Counted from the stretch's first letter, positions 1 to 10,356 are shown. The stretch: DNA of 64,000 nt from JACRDG01 sp963760985 (GCA_963760985.1 CAVXFM010000016.1:310001-374000), one strand, 5' to 3'. Notes: generated by a model not told the origin, from the letters alone. Program-made: numbers and translations.

Positions 1-392
1 AAAGCGGTGGGAGCAAAGTCCTGAAAAAGCCCGCCCGTTACCGTGACAGAGCACGGTCCGGTCGCATACAAGGCAGGAATAATAAGGGCAAACGACAGCA
101 GGGTGGTCGAGCCGGCAGAACCCACGTCAAATGCATACTTACCGGGATGCAGGACAGGTCCGGGATGATAGACGATCTCCTGAGAGCCCACCTCAGCTCC
201 CTCCACGCGACCTCGGGAAATCTCCGCGCAGGCCAGCACAGCTCCAAGATGCTGACGCCTGAGCCCAGGCTTGGGCCGCTTCGCCCGAATGTGGGTCACG
301 CGAAGCGGTTGCCCCAAAAGGGTCGCGAGCGCGACCGCATGTCTCAAAATGGTTCCGCTCCCCGAATGCCTCGATCCGTCGATTACCATCAT
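1..392 (-). CDS. rtcA: RNA 3'-terminal phosphate cyclase, N-terminal part (cut by window edge)
   Basis: The reading frame on the minus strand opens with two ATGs (392 and 389) and runs uninterrupted off the start of the window, giving 130 residues. It follows the RtcA N-terminal pattern: IDGSRHSGSGTILR (glycine-rich first motif), then KRPKPGLRRQHL, then VEGAEVGSQEI, FDVGSAGSTTLL and TGGLFQDFAPTAF. RtcA converts RNA 3'-phosphate ends to 2',3'-cyclic phosphates through an adenylylated enzyme; the catalytic His lies in the C-terminal part beyond the edge. The first motif has GSRHSGSG rather than the usual GSxGEGGGQ, which I believe is a recurring deltaproteobacterial variant. No rtcB or rtcR is visible here. 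The start is either of the tandem ATGs; the upstream Shine-Dalgarno is weak. Confidence 0.82.
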   Translation of the reverse strand, partial: MMVIDGSRHSGSGTILRHAVALATLLGQPLRVTHIRAKRPKPGLRRQHLGAVLACAEISRGRVEGAEVGSQEIVYHPGPVLHPGKYAFDVGSAGSTTLLSFALIIPALYATGPCSVTVTGGLFQDFAPTA

Positions 393-631
393 GGCGCCTT
401 TTCCGAGGAAAGGTTCAGGGGGAACCGCTTCCCACGAAAATGGGGAGCTCGGGGGCGCGGCCGCGAGACCCTCTCTTCAAAAACTCCGACACGATTAGGG
501 TTGTTTGGCTTTCATTCTCACGACATTGGCCCCGCACACGAAAGATTGGGCATCTTCTGGTGGCAACTCGGCTGTTTACCTCCTTTGCAGCACCCGCGGC
601 TCATGGGGGGACCGTGCGGACTCGCTCCCTT

Positions 632-1483
632 TCACGAGCCTTGCGGTCTTCGGGAACGAGGACGACGTTCTTCGCGCCTTTCGGATGACCGCGGCTCCCT
701 GCCAGTGCCGCTGGGTCTGGGCCGTGGCCGGGGTTTTTTTCGCCGAGGGGCCGGCTCCGCCATCAAGGCCGCTGCCTTGGCCGCTTCCTGGGGGGTGAAC
801 GGTCGCCACGCGCCCACCGGTAGGGAACCCAGGGCATACGGCCCAAAGCTTACCCTTCGGATCCGACGCACCGGATGATCGATATGAAAGAAGATGCGCT
901 TGATTTCGTTTTTCTTCCCTTCAAACAGGACCAGTCGAATCCAAGAAGTGGTCTTCTGCTTTTTCACTACGGTCCAGGTTACTTCGCCGAGGCGTTCGCC
1001 GTCGCCAATGGGCATGCCACGGCGAATTTTCCCGAGCACCTTGTCGTCCGGGGTGCCTCGTACCTTGACCAGGTACGCGCGGGGTATGTGGCTCGACGGA
1101 TGACTGAGCCTATGGGCAAGATCGCCATCATTCGTCAGAATCATGAGCCCTTCCGCGTCGAAGTCCAGTCGACCCACCGTGAACAAAACCTTTTTCAGCG
1201 GCTTGAGGATTTCTCCAAGGCAAGGCCGTCCTTCCGGATCGTCCATGGTGGAGACTACGTTGCGGGGCTTGTTGAATAAGAAATACAGGCGTTCCCGGTC
1301 AGGCCGACGAAGCAGTTTTCCGTCCACCTTGATATGGTCTTTGTCCGCGTCTGCCATGGTTCCGGGGTGCTCTACCGGCGCGCCGTTGAGGGTCACCCGG
1401 CCCTCACGGATCATGGCTTCCGCGTCTCGCCGCGATCCGAGACCCGCATCACGTATGATTAATTGAATTTTCTGCAAGGGCAT
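632..1483 (-). CDS. rluB: Pseudouridine synthase, RsuA/RluB family
   Basis: This 283-residue protein isomerises a uridine to pseudouridine in rRNA (23S if RluB, 16S if RsuA). An S4 RNA-binding domain occupies about residues 3-60 (RDAGLGSRRDAEAMIREGRV), and the catalytic domain starts near 65. The family signature GRLDFDAEGLMILTNDGDL lies at 104-122, with D107 as the expected catalytic aspartate. The RluB-type motif KKNEIKRIF is also present. The last ~50 residues are a low-complexity tail rich in Arg, Pro and Lys, common in these enzymes and probably RNA-binding. The gene is intact. It points the same way as the rtcA fragment, 240 bp away, so the two may or may not share a transcript. Substrate choice between RluB and RsuA cannot be settled from sequence alone. 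Confidence 0.9.
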   Translation of the reverse strand: MPLQKIQLIIRDAGLGSRRDAEAMIREGRVTLNGAPVEHPGTMADADKDHIKVDGKLLRRPDRERLYFLFNKPRNVVSTMDDPEGRPCLGEILKPLKKVLFTVGRLDFDAEGLMILTNDGDLAHRLSHPSSHIPRAYLVKVRGTPDDKVLGKIRRGMPIGDGERLGEVTWTVVKKQKTTSWIRLVLFEGKKNEIKRIFFHIDHPVRRIRRVSFGPYALGSLPVGAWRPFTPQEAAKAAALMAEPAPRRKKPRPRPRPSGTGREPRSSERREERRPRSRRPQGS

Positions 1484-1776
1484 TGCAACGCCTTTCTGTG
1501 ACGAATGATGCGGAGAGAGCCCGCTCCCCAGTGATGAGGTAAATTACTCTGTAGTTGGTTCACAAATGCGATCGCGAATTCTCTGTCTATGAAGCGCTGC
1601 GGCCGGTACAATTTCCTCGTCAAGTGAACTCCAACCGTGATTCCTGTTAACGTGGCGCAGAGGGCAAGCGCGTTCTCCTCGCAAATCCTCACGACGCGGT
1701 AAAGGGTTGGCAGCGATGCGCAATCACATGTACCACAAGGAGCATCGAGGCCTGCCACAGCGAAAAGTGAAGTATA
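1484..1776. other. Intergenic region with one unassigned minus-strand ORF
   Basis: A minus-strand reading frame of 99 codons (1758 to 1459) fills this gap but overlaps the start of the pseudouridine synthase gene. Its translation matches nothing I recognise and it has no clear ribosome-binding site. I do not call it as a gene. Confidence 0.4.
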
Positions 1777-3003
1777 TCACATCACGTGCTGAAAAATCAC
1801 CTTGATCGCCTTGGATGTGGATCGGTCCTGGAGCGCTGCCAGAGCTGCAGAATGATCTTCGAGCTTGAATCGGTTCGTGATCAAGTCCCCTGCGGGCAAG
1901 CCGTGGGAGGAAACAAGATCGAGGGCAATGTCCATGGTCTCACGAAGCTCTCCCTTATAAGAGTCGACGCCGGAGAAGGCGGTTCCGTGGACCCTCACGT
2001 TTTTGAACCAGAGCGGGCTCATGTCAAAGCCCGATGCTTGGTTCATGCCCATGAGTACGGTCTTGTTGCCCTCGCCGGTAAAGCGGAACGCGTCTTCGAC
2101 ATTTTCTCTTACACCCGTGGTTTCGTACACCAGATCCGCGCCGCCGGACATGGTGATGCGGCCAACCTCAGGGTACCGGACACTTCCCTTGACGAATGCT
2201 GCCACATCCTCATACGCGGTGGCAGGTCCCACGGAAAGGACCACCTCACATTGTGCCAGCCTTCGCGCCATGTCCGCCTCAGCCGCCTGCTCCGCGACCA
2301 CCAGTATGGTGGGGCTGTGGCCGAGCATCTTCAAGGCCAACAGAGTGAGGAGCCCCAGGGAACGCGCGCCCACGACAATGACTCGCTGTCCGGCCTCGGG
2401 AGGATGTTGCATCACTGCTCGCAACGCCCTGACGAACTCAGGAATCATAATGGCCAGATCGCTTTCCATACCGGGGGGCACGGTTCTGACCTGGCTGCGG
2501 TGAGCAATAAAGGAGTCAGCCCATCCTCCGCCAGTGGCCCGGCAAGCTCCAATGATGACCCCCGGTTCCGGCAGGCCGATGCCAAAGCTGCGGCATGCAG
2601 AAGGATTTCCCGAGGCGCAGGAAGGACAGGGGGGATTCACTCCCCTGGGCTTGCACGACAGAAGGGGATTCACCACTACGCGTTCGCCCAATTCGATGCC
2701 CTGCACTCCTTCCCCGACTTCCGTTACAATACCTAAGTTCTCATTCCCCGGCACGAAAGGAAAGGAAAGAAATGCCCCCAGGGCCGAGAGATCGCCATGA
2801 AGGAACATGCCCTCATCCAGGTCCGAAATCCCTGACATGATCGACCGCACTTTGACCCACCCGGGGCCCGGATTCGCGGGTTCGGGCAGTTGCATAAGCT
2901 GGAGAGAGAGCGGGTGGGTGCCTCCGTCACGCCGAAGAAACCTGGCCTTCAATCGGTCCCAGGCTTCCCTCCCGAGACTGAAATTCGCTACGACAGCTTT
3001 CAT
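1777..3003 (-). CDS. MDR-family (alcohol dehydrogenase-like) oxidoreductase lacking catalytic zinc ligands
   Basis: This 408-residue medium-chain dehydrogenase/reductase has a GroES-like N-terminal half and a Rossmann half (VIVVGARSLGLLTLLALKML, about 220-240). The ATG at 3003 is preferred over an upstream start because GGAGGAGG sits 10 bases before it. The structural-zinc lobe looks complete, with C117, C126, C129 and C137. The catalytic site does not: the usual GICGTD reads GISDLD (Ser at 60) and the usual GHE reads GNE (Asn at 87). A zinc-free or differently configured active site is therefore likely; the substrate is unknown. It is divergent from ftsH and stands alone, so context gives no hint. 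The family assignment is firm, the catalytic inference moderate. Confidence 0.8.
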   Translation of the reverse strand: MKAVVANFSLGREAWDRLKARFLRRDGGTHPLSLQLMQLPEPANPGPGWVKVRSIMSGISDLDEGMFLHGDLSALGAFLSFPFVPGNENLGIVTEVGEGVQGIELGERVVVNPLLSCKPRGVNPPCPSCASGNPSACRSFGIGLPEPGVIIGACRATGGGWADSFIAHRSQVRTVPPGMESDLAIMIPEFVRALRAVMQHPPEAGQRVIVVGARSLGLLTLLALKMLGHSPTILVVAEQAAEADMARRLAQCEVVLSVGPATAYEDVAAFVKGSVRYPEVGRITMSGGADLVYETTGVRENVEDAFRFTGEGNKTVLMGMNQASGFDMSPLWFKNVRVHGTAFSGVDSYKGELRETMDIALDLVSSHGLPAGDLITNRFKLEDHSAALAALQDRSTSKAIKVIFQHVM

Positions 3004-3371
3004 GAGAATCCTCCTCCGGCCCTCACGCAGGCTCTCTGATTGACCATCCACGATTTTCGAGATCTGTCGCGGTCGTTGAGTCGGTTCCGGCCTTGCGGTC
3101 CCGATGGACTGTGAAATTTTCTCTCAGAGTCTCTTTCTGGCGTTATCTGAGACGAACGCGTCGGCGAGCAATTACGTGTTAGTTTTCTCGTGAAATTTTG
3201 TCAAACCGTTTTGCCTGAGAAACCCGAAAAGAGCGTCCCAACCTCTGGCAAGCTTGACAATACTGAGCGGATCACCCATTCTAGGGTGAAGAGCCTGGCA
3301 AATTGCCGTTGGTTTGTTTTTGTGATATAGCTACATTGAGATTTCTGCACTCTTGCTGATCGGAGCATCAG
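3004..3371. other. Divergent intergenic region between the MDR gene and ftsH
   Basis: This 368-bp spacer separates two divergent genes and should hold both promoters. On the plus strand a TTGACA at 3254-3259 is followed after 17 bases by CATTCT, a fair sigma-70-like pair for ftsH. No coding sequence is convincing here. Confidence 0.5.
3254..3282 (+). promoter_or_regulatory. Putative sigma-70-type promoter for ftsH
   Basis: A perfect TTGACA box (3254-3259) is separated by 17 bases from CATTCT (3277-3282). The -35 match is exact and the -10 match weak. The position is about 90 bases before the ftsH start. This is a pattern match only. Confidence 0.35.
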
Positions 3372-5288
3372 TTGAATACCGTTTACAAGAACTTGGGTTT
3401 GTGGCTGGTTATTTGTCTCGTGATCATTTTCCTGTTTCACTTGTTCAACCAGACCAAAGCGCCGTACAAAGAGATTTCCTACAGTCAGTTCCGCCAGGAT
3501 GTCGATCAGGGGGCGGTCAAGTCAGTTAACCTTCAGGGAAACCGCATACGAGGAACGTACATGGATGGGTCCGGCAGTTTCCGGACTCTTGCACCACCGG
3601 ACAGCGGATTGATTCCTGCGCTGATGAAAAACAAGGTGGACATTCAGGTCTTGCCTGAGGACGACAATCCCTGGTACCTCACCGCGTTGATTTCTTGGCT
3701 TCCAATGCTCTTCCTTATCGGCATCTTCGTCTTCTTCATGAGGCAGATGCAAGCCGGGGGTGGAAAGGCGATGAGCTTTGGGAAGAGCCGCGCGCGACTC
3801 ATCAGTGAGTCTCAGAATAAGATCACTTTTGAGGATGTCGCGGGAGTCGAAGAAGCCAAGGAGGAACTGAGCGAAATTATTGACTTTCTTAGGGATCCTA
3901 AGAAATTTACCCGCCTTGGCGGAAAGATCCCCAAGGGAGTCCTGCTCATGGGCGCGCCCGGAACGGGAAAGACCCTGCTGGCAAAGGCCGTCGCGGGGGA
4001 GGCGAGCGTGCCGTTCTTTTCCATTTCAGGGTCGGATTTCGTGGAGATGTTCGTGGGCGTGGGAGCGTCTCGGGTGAGGGACCTCTTTATTCAAGGAAAA
4101 AAGAACGCTCCCTGTATCATCTTCATCGATGAGATTGACGCAGTGGGCCGGCACCGTGGAGCGGGCCTCGGCGGTGGGCACGATGAACGGGAACAAACTC
4201 TCAATCAGCTCTTGGTGGAGATGGACGGGTTTGAGACCAATGAAGGCGTGATCCTTATCAGCGCGACCAACCGGCCGGACGTCTTGGATCCGGCACTGCT
4301 CAGGCCAGGCCGATTTGACCGGCAGGTAGTGGTTCCTCCGCCTGACGTGCGGGGTCGCACCGCTATCCTTGGGGTTCATGCACGTAAGGCACCGCTCGCG
4401 AATGACGTGAACCTGGAAACGATTAGCAGAGGAACTCCGGGTTTTTCCGGAGCCGATCTGGCGAACCTCGTCAATGAGGCGGCTCTCAATGCGGCTCGGC
4501 GAAACGCGCCTCAGATCGAGATGTTCGATTTGGAATTCGCCAAGGATAAAGTGCTCATGGGCAGCGAGCGGCGTAGCATGGTCATCAGCTACGAAGAACG
4601 CCGGAACACCGCGTACCATGAGGCGGGACACGCTTTTGTCGCAAGGATAACTCCAGGAACGGACCCGATACACAAAGTGACGATCATTCCGAGAGGGCGG
4701 GCTCTAGGCGTGACGCAACAGCTTCCCCTGGACGACCGCCACACGTACTCGAAAGACTTTCTCCTGGCTCAGATCGCAGTGCTCATGGGCGGCCGCGCGG
4801 CAGAGGAAATCTTCCTGGATCACACGACCACCGGCGCGGGCAACGACATCCAGCGGGCCACGGATCTGGCGCGTAAAATGGTCTGCGAATGGGGGATGAG
4901 CGACGTCTTGGGGCCGCTGAGCTTCGGACAGAAAGAAGAGCAGATCTTCCTGGGCAAGGAGTTTGCGCGGCACAGGGACTACTCGGAACAGACAGCGCTT
5001 ACGGTCGACCAAGAGATCCGCAGGATTGTGTCGGAAAATTACGAACACGCGAGAAAAGTGCTCCAGGACAACAGAGATACCCTTGCTAGGATCGCCGAGG
5101 CCCTCCTGGAGAGAGAAACCCTCGACGGACCGGAAATTGATGCCCTGATGCAGGGACGGGATCTTCCCCCCCTGGAGAAATCCCCGAACTCACGGGGAAA
5201 CAACAAGCCGTTTGAGCCTATGCCTCCTGAGGAGCGAAAAGTTATGGTCACTCCGCGGCCGAGCGCTCCTGATCCGGAAAAAGTGTAG
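3372..5288 (+). CDS. ftsH: ATP-dependent zinc metalloprotease FtsH
   Basis: FtsH is the membrane-anchored AAA+ protease that extracts and degrades misfolded or regulatory membrane and cytoplasmic proteins as a hexamer. The 638-residue product has all parts in order: a first transmembrane helix (about 8-25), a periplasmic domain, a second helix (about 103-124), the AAA module with Walker A GAPGTGKT (194-201), Walker B IIFIDEID, the pore loop FVGVGASR, the SRH segment ATNRPDVLDPALLRPGRFDR, and the zinc site HEAGH (H416, E417, H420). The C-terminal tail is proline-rich and divergent, as usual. Translation appears to start at TTG 3372; no ATG fits the first helix better. The gene is intact and followed by a good terminator before folP. 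Confidence 0.97.
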   Translation: MNTVYKNLGLWLVICLVIIFLFHLFNQTKAPYKEISYSQFRQDVDQGAVKSVNLQGNRIRGTYMDGSGSFRTLAPPDSGLIPALMKNKVDIQVLPEDDNPWYLTALISWLPMLFLIGIFVFFMRQMQAGGGKAMSFGKSRARLISESQNKITFEDVAGVEEAKEELSEIIDFLRDPKKFTRLGGKIPKGVLLMGAPGTGKTLLAKAVAGEASVPFFSISGSDFVEMFVGVGASRVRDLFIQGKKNAPCIIFIDEIDAVGRHRGAGLGGGHDEREQTLNQLLVEMDGFETNEGVILISATNRPDVLDPALLRPGRFDRQVVVPPPDVRGRTAILGVHARKAPLANDVNLETISRGTPGFSGADLANLVNEAALNAARRNAPQIEMFDLEFAKDKVLMGSERRSMVISYEERRNTAYHEAGHAFVARITPGTDPIHKVTIIPRGRALGVTQQLPLDDRHTYSKDFLLAQIAVLMGGRAAEEIFLDHTTTGAGNDIQRATDLARKMVCEWGMSDVLGPLSFGQKEEQIFLGKEFARHRDYSEQTALTVDQEIRRIVSENYEHARKVLQDNRDTLARIAEALLERETLDGPEIDALMQGRDLPPLEKSPNSRGNNKPFEPMPPEERKVMVTPRPSAPDPEKV

Positions 5289-5339
5289 ACTCGCACCTTC
5301 CTTCGAAGAGGAATTCGTAGAGAGTTCAACGAGTTGTGC

Positions 5340-5371
5340 AGGGGGCTTCACGCCCCCTCTTAGTTTCTTTG
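5340..5371 (+). terminator. Rho-independent terminator after ftsH
   Basis: AGGGGGC (5340-5346), the five-base loop TTCAC and GCCCCCT (5352-5358) form a GC-rich hairpin about 50 bases after the ftsH stop. It is followed by the T-rich run CTTAGTTTCTTT. The strong stem and position support termination. Confidence 0.7.
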
Positions 5372-5397
5372 ATAAAAGGAGCTGAACCTAAATCCGC

Positions 5398-6256
5398 ATG
5401 CCCTTGCCCATTCCTTTACCATCAGCCACCCTTGATCCTGCTTCCCATACCCTGGTAATGGGAGTCATCAATACCACCCCAGACTCTTTTTCCGACGGCG
5501 GCGTGCACCTGGACACGGAAAAGGCCGTGAAGTCCGCACTTCAGATGCTTCAGGACGGAGCGGACATTGTGGATGTGGGAGGAGAGTCGACGCTGTCCGG
5601 GCTCTGTGCCGGTGAGTGTGGAAGAGGAACTCGGTCGCGCCATACCGGTGATTCGCGGCATTATGGAAGCTGAGCCGTCGGCAGTGATCTCCATCGACAC
5701 GCGACGTCGGCCGATTGCCGAAGCTGCGATCAAAGCCGGAGCAACCATGATTAACGATGTCTCGGGCTTCCGTGATGACCCGTTCATGATCGATCTCGCG
5801 CGCGAAACGGGTGTGGCGTTGGTGGTCATGCACATGCTGGGGCAACCCAAGACCATGCAGCAGGAAATCCGCTATCATTCCTTTCCTCACGACATCGTTG
5901 ATTTCTTCAGGGAACGCATCCAGACCCTCGAACGAGCGGGAATCGCGCCGGAAAAGATCGTGATCGATCCGGGAATCGGCTTTGGAAAGACCTTCGACCA
6001 GAACCTCGTTCTGCTCAATCGACAGGACATCTTCAAGGACCTGGGAAAGCATGTGCTTATAGGACCGTCCCGAAAGGCTTTTCTGGGAAAGATCCTCAAT
6101 GAGCCCGACGCATCGCGCCGCGATACAGGCACCCTGGCTGCGGTGGTCGCTGCGGTGCTGAAAGGCGCGTCCATCGTACGTGTGCATGAGGTCGCGCACA
6201 CGGTTCAGGCGTGCAGGGTGGCAGATGCCATCGTACGGGAGAGAGTGGCCAGTTGA
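5398..6256 (+). CDS. folP: Dihydropteroate synthase (one frameshift)
   Basis: FolP joins p-aminobenzoate to hydroxymethyl-dihydropterin diphosphate in folate synthesis. The first frame gives MGVINTTPDSFSDGG, ADIVDVGGEST; the second continues PGSVPVSVEEE, then SIDTRR, INDVSGF, VVMHMLGQP, DPGIGFGKT and GPSRKAFLG, covering the pterin and pABA sites. The frame changes inside the conserved ESTRPG motif at about 5590: CTGT stands where a three-base Arg codon (CGT) is expected, so one extra T restores a full ~285-residue enzyme. The start ATG 5398 lies shortly after the ftsH terminator. The stop overlaps the acpS start by three bases, implying translational coupling. I read the shift as a sequence error, because everything else is conserved. 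Confidence 0.9.
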
Positions 6257-6643
6257 TCTATGGAATTGGCGTGGATCTGGTGGAAATTGCCCGCGTAGAA
6301 CGGGTGCTGCGCAGCCGAGCGGCTGAGCGATTCATCAACCGAGTCTTTTCTCCTGAAGAGATCTCCACATGCAGGCAAGCCGCGCGGCCTGCCGAGTGCT
6401 TTGCAGCCCGTTTCGCCGCGAAAGAAGCGGTGACAAAAGCGCTGGGAACCGGATTTTCCCATGGAATCAGCCCGGGCATGATCCTTGTCCGAGGTGGGGA
6501 ACGGACGCGTCCCCGCATTGAATTGGCGGGCAACGCCCTGGAGCTGTCTGTCTCACTCCGGTTGACCTCCGTCCACGTATCTCTTACCCATACCATGCAC
6601 GGTGCCTGCCGCGTTCGCCGTCGCGGAAAGGGAAGAGGAATGA
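6253..6643 (+). CDS. acpS: Holo-[acyl-carrier-protein] synthase (one frameshift)
   Basis: AcpS transfers phosphopantetheine from CoA to a Ser of acyl carrier protein. The protein opens at TTG 6253, overlapping the folP stop, with IYGIGVDLVEIARVERVL (the metal-binding Asp of GxDlxeI), then RFAAKEAVTKALGTG (the second motif with catalytic Glu and Lys) and VSLTHT near the end. After that the open frame loses similarity, while the next frame reads PAAFAVAEREEE and stops at 6643. Removing one base near 6600 (a G in the GG of CACGGTG) joins them into ~129 residues, the normal AcpS length. The folP-acpS pairing is a plausible two-gene unit. Confidence 0.85.
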
Positions 6644-6883
6644 AGGCCGGCAGCGAAGGAAAAGAGCTTCTTGAGCACACGGATTCTTGCAACGGATACC
6701 GGCTGCACCCATTCTCCCTCATTATGTCTCTCAACGATCCCGTCCGTATATGTAACCAGGCATGCCACCTCGTTGCGGGTGCACTGACACGCGGCAGTGG
6801 CAAAGAAAATACCCGCAGTACACATTTGCGCATTGGGTTCTTCCCGTCCACCGATGTGGCAGAAGCGGTCTTGGGAGGCTGCA

Positions 6884-9800
6884 TCATTCCGGGCCTTTCT
6901 GCGCGCGCTCTCCGAGACGCATCTCCGCTTCCATGTCGCTGAGGACCGCGTCGTGACGCTGTCCAGCAGCCTCCGCTGCGCTCTTGCTGCGCGTCCACCA
7001 CTTCTTTGCATGCTGGGATCTTCCTCTGTCGAATTCGTACACCCCCCAGAGACGCATGGCTTCCGGTAACAAACCCCGGTATCTTCTTCCATTGTCCAGG
7101 GCTTTCCGGCACACCGCTTGTGTGTGTTTCATCGAGGCCGACCGCTCGTCCGCGGATTGCTGTTCAGAGGCTGCAAGCTCGCGCTCGCAAAGGGCGTTGC
7201 GGAGTGGTACCCATATCAAACTCAGGTGGCCGTCTTGCGTCAGGAACTTTCGGCTCAGCTCCAGGGCTCGCGAAGCCTCGTCCAATCGGCCTTGGCGCAA
7301 ATGCACACGACCCAGTTCGGACGATGCCCACATGAGAACCACATGATCCTGGATGGTCTCGGCTAGCTCAAAACCTTCTTTCAGGTACCGGCTCAGCTTC
7401 ATCGAGTCGGCCCATCATTCTCGAGTACGAAACCGCGGGTGGCTAAACTCCAACATCTCACTTGAGGGTCTGCGCCGTCTTCGCCGATTCTTGCCATTTC
7501 GTCACAGTGCTGGAGAGCGGCTTCGAAGTTTCCCTGAAAAGCCAGGGCAACGGCGGCAAAATACAAAGAACAGCCAAGTCCTCGCAGGTCGCCAGTCTCG
7601 CGGAACAGATGCGAGGCTCGTCGTGCGTGGTGGAGGGCTGTGTCCCACTTGCCCAGGCACATGTGGTGCAGGGTCAGGCCGACGTGGGCCAGCCCTTGTG
7701 CCAGGGGATGGTCGATCGTTTCTGCGATGCCCTTGGCGCGGCGATGGTACCAAGCGCCGATCCTGAATAGCCCGACAAGGTCCGAAATGGTTCCTAGTCC
7801 TGTCAAGCCCTTGACCACGCCACTGGTGAATCCGGCTCGCTCCGCCGTGTTCACGGCTTTGAGTGAAATGAGGAAGAACCTCAGATAATTGTCGAATGCG
7901 TCAATCCATCCGATGTCTTCGTACAGGTGCAGTTCTTCACGCACACGCGGATCGACCGGTTTATCGTCGGGTGCGGTAAGGAGTTGCGGAACAAGCCGAT
8001 GAGCTAACTGCTTCGCCAGCTCACGCACCGTGGCGATTCGGGTCTTTCCGGTGGTGGTGGGTAGCGGTCTGCCCAGGTCCTGGAGCGCTCCAAGAAAATA
8101 CTCCAAGGCCTGGGCATTCTGGCCTCTCCGGAAGAGGGCTTCGCCGATTTTGCGGTGCAACGAGGCTCTTTCAAGGGGATCCCACTGATCGCCAAATGCT
8201 TTCTGGTACGCTGTCCAAAGCCTGGCGGTAATTGGCCAGGGCTTCGGTGTCCGCTGCGATCCGACCTGCCTGGTCGCCTGCCATGAGCAAGTAGTGTTGG
8301 GCCTTGTCCCACACCTCCGCACGGGAATAGTGGCTCGCCAGGAGGCCGCAAATCTCCTCCAGACGATTGGCAAAGAGGCTCTCCAGCCTTTGTGCGACCT
8401 TGAGGTGAAGCTCGCGACGCTTTTTCAGGAGAATGGTCTCGTACGTGGCCTGCTGGGCTATCGCGTGTTTGAACATGTATTCCAGGTCCGGATGCCCAGT
8501 CTTTTGCCGTATGAAATCAAGATATTGGAGGGAAGCGAGATGACTGTCCAGCTGATGATCCGCTTCCTGGATCGATCGCAATACCTGGTAGAAGAAATTG
8601 CGTCCTATGACCGACGCAGTCCTGAGAATTTGCCGCAAGTCTTTGTCCAGGCGGTCCACCCGCGCCATGATGACTCCCTGAATCGTATCGGGGATAGCCT
8701 TCGCATCGAGTTCACACGTGCGCCGGTTCCCTGTGAGCGGATCACGGGTCATCCTGCCCGCTTCCATCAGGGAACGAATGATTTCTTCGAGAAAGAACGG
8801 ATTTCCCTCAGCTTTGCGCAGTATGGTGTCCTTGACCTCTGACGCAAGGTGTTGCATTTCCGTAAGTTCTTCTGCCAACCTGCCGCTGTCTTTGGCAGAG
8901 AGAGGAGTGAGGCCGATTTCCCCATACCAATCGGTGTAATCGCTTTTCGCGAGATCCCGCAACCGCGCCGCGTACGTCTCGGGGTCAATACGGCTCACCC
9001 ACACGATCAGCAGGGGCACACGTTTCACGAGCGGCATGAGATGTTCGATCAACAGGGCCGATGACCCATCTATCCAATGCAGATCCTCGAATATCAAAGC
9101 CAAAGGCCTCTTGATCGCGCAGGCCTCGAAGAATCGCCGCGACGCCAAGAAGATCTGACGTCGCATCGCGTCTGCGTCGAGGAATTGTCCACCGCGAGGA
9201 ATAGATTTCAGGAACCTCCAGGGAGACCATAGCGGCCAGATAGGGCAAGACCTCATCGCCGTCCTCACCAAGTACCTGGCGGACTGCGGCTTGAAGTCTT
9301 CGCCAGGCTTCGGCCGCGTCGCAGGTGGGGGTGATGCCCGCGAACTGCCAGAGGATCTCTTGAAAGGGGCGATAACTGATTGTCTGGCCGAACGAAATCG
9401 CCCGGCCTTCCAGCCATTGGATGGAACCGGACGACCCGTCGCGTACGACGTGATCGCGGATTTCGGCCATAAGCCTGGATTTTCCCAGTCCTGCCTCACC
9501 GAGGTACGGCCAGCACCTGGCCCCTGCCGTCGAGCAGTTCTTGCATGCGTTGATACACTGCCGCGAACTCGTGATCCCTTCCGATGAGCGTGGCAAACGT
9601 AGAGTCCTTTGCAAAAGTCTCCATCCGCTCTGCGGCTGCCTTGAATCCCAGGACTCGATAGGCCTGCACTTGCTCGCTCTTGCCCTTCACCCGGATTTTT
9701 GGCAAAGGTTCACACAAAAAAAGCTTCTCGGTGAGTCGATAGGTATCCGGGCCCACGAGGATCTCGCCCCGCTCTGAAAGGTCTTCGAGTCGCGAAGCCA

Positions 9801-10356
9801 GATTGACCGTGTCACCCATTACCGAATAGTCGAGTCGCTCATCCGAACCCACGGATCCGGCAATAACGAGGCCCGTATTGATTCCGAAGTGCATTCCCAG
9901 CTCAAGGCCACGTTGTGCATTGAATTCCTTGATCGCAGCCATCATTTCCAAGGCCGCGGCCACTGCGCGTTCCGGATCGTTTTCATGAGTCGCGGGCGCT
10001 CCAAACAATGCCATGATTTCATCGCCGATGAACTTGTCCACAGTTCCCTCATACTTGGCGACAATCGGCACGAGTCTGGCAAAGCAGGCGTTCATGAGAT
10101 CCCTGACCGTCTCAGGGTCAAGTTTTTCCGAAAGTGCGGTAAATCCAGAAATATCGGCAAACATGACTGTGACGAGTTTGCGTTCTGCTGCGGGGCCTGG
10201 TGTGCGATGCGACGTCTCCTCAGTGCCTTGGCTTGTCAGTAAAGCCAACTCTTTGCGTACCGCTGCCAGCGCTGCATCAGTAGCCGCGTCGCCCAGCGCG
10301 GACCGTTGGGATTCGAGACTGGCGATTGCCTGTGAAAGTTGTTCTGAGGTGTTCAT
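6884..10356 (-). CDS. Class III nucleotide cyclase - AAA ATPase - TPR protein (about five frameshifts)
   Basis: The fragments join into one protein of about 1150 residues. It starts at ATG 10356 (GAGGGGAAG before it) with a short helical segment, then a class III adenylate/guanylate cyclase domain (VTVMFADISGFTALSEKLD, GTVDKFIGDEIMALFGAP, LGMHFGINTG, DYSVMGDTVNLASRLE). A STAND-like ATPase follows with Walker A GEAGLGKSR and Walker B LALIFEDLHWID, then a long helical TPR region. The first metal-binding Asp (FADISG) and the second (GDEIMALFG) are both present, so catalysis is possible. Frame changes occur near 9505, 9180, 8205, 7415 and 7390 and each is explained by one extra base; for example, the intermediate frame near 7400 supplies GRLDEAE, a TPR-like segment. 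This architecture is usually a signal-responsive soluble regulator. The ligand is unknown. Confidence 0.85.

Noticed and set aside
147..878. Long plus-strand ORF of 243 codons
   Set aside because: It is antisense to rtcA and the pseudouridine synthase gene, is rich in Arg, Gly and Pro as shadow frames are, and matches nothing.
1786..2736. Plus-strand ORF of 316 codons
   Set aside because: It lies wholly opposite the well-supported MDR dehydrogenase gene and has shadow-like His/Arg-rich composition.
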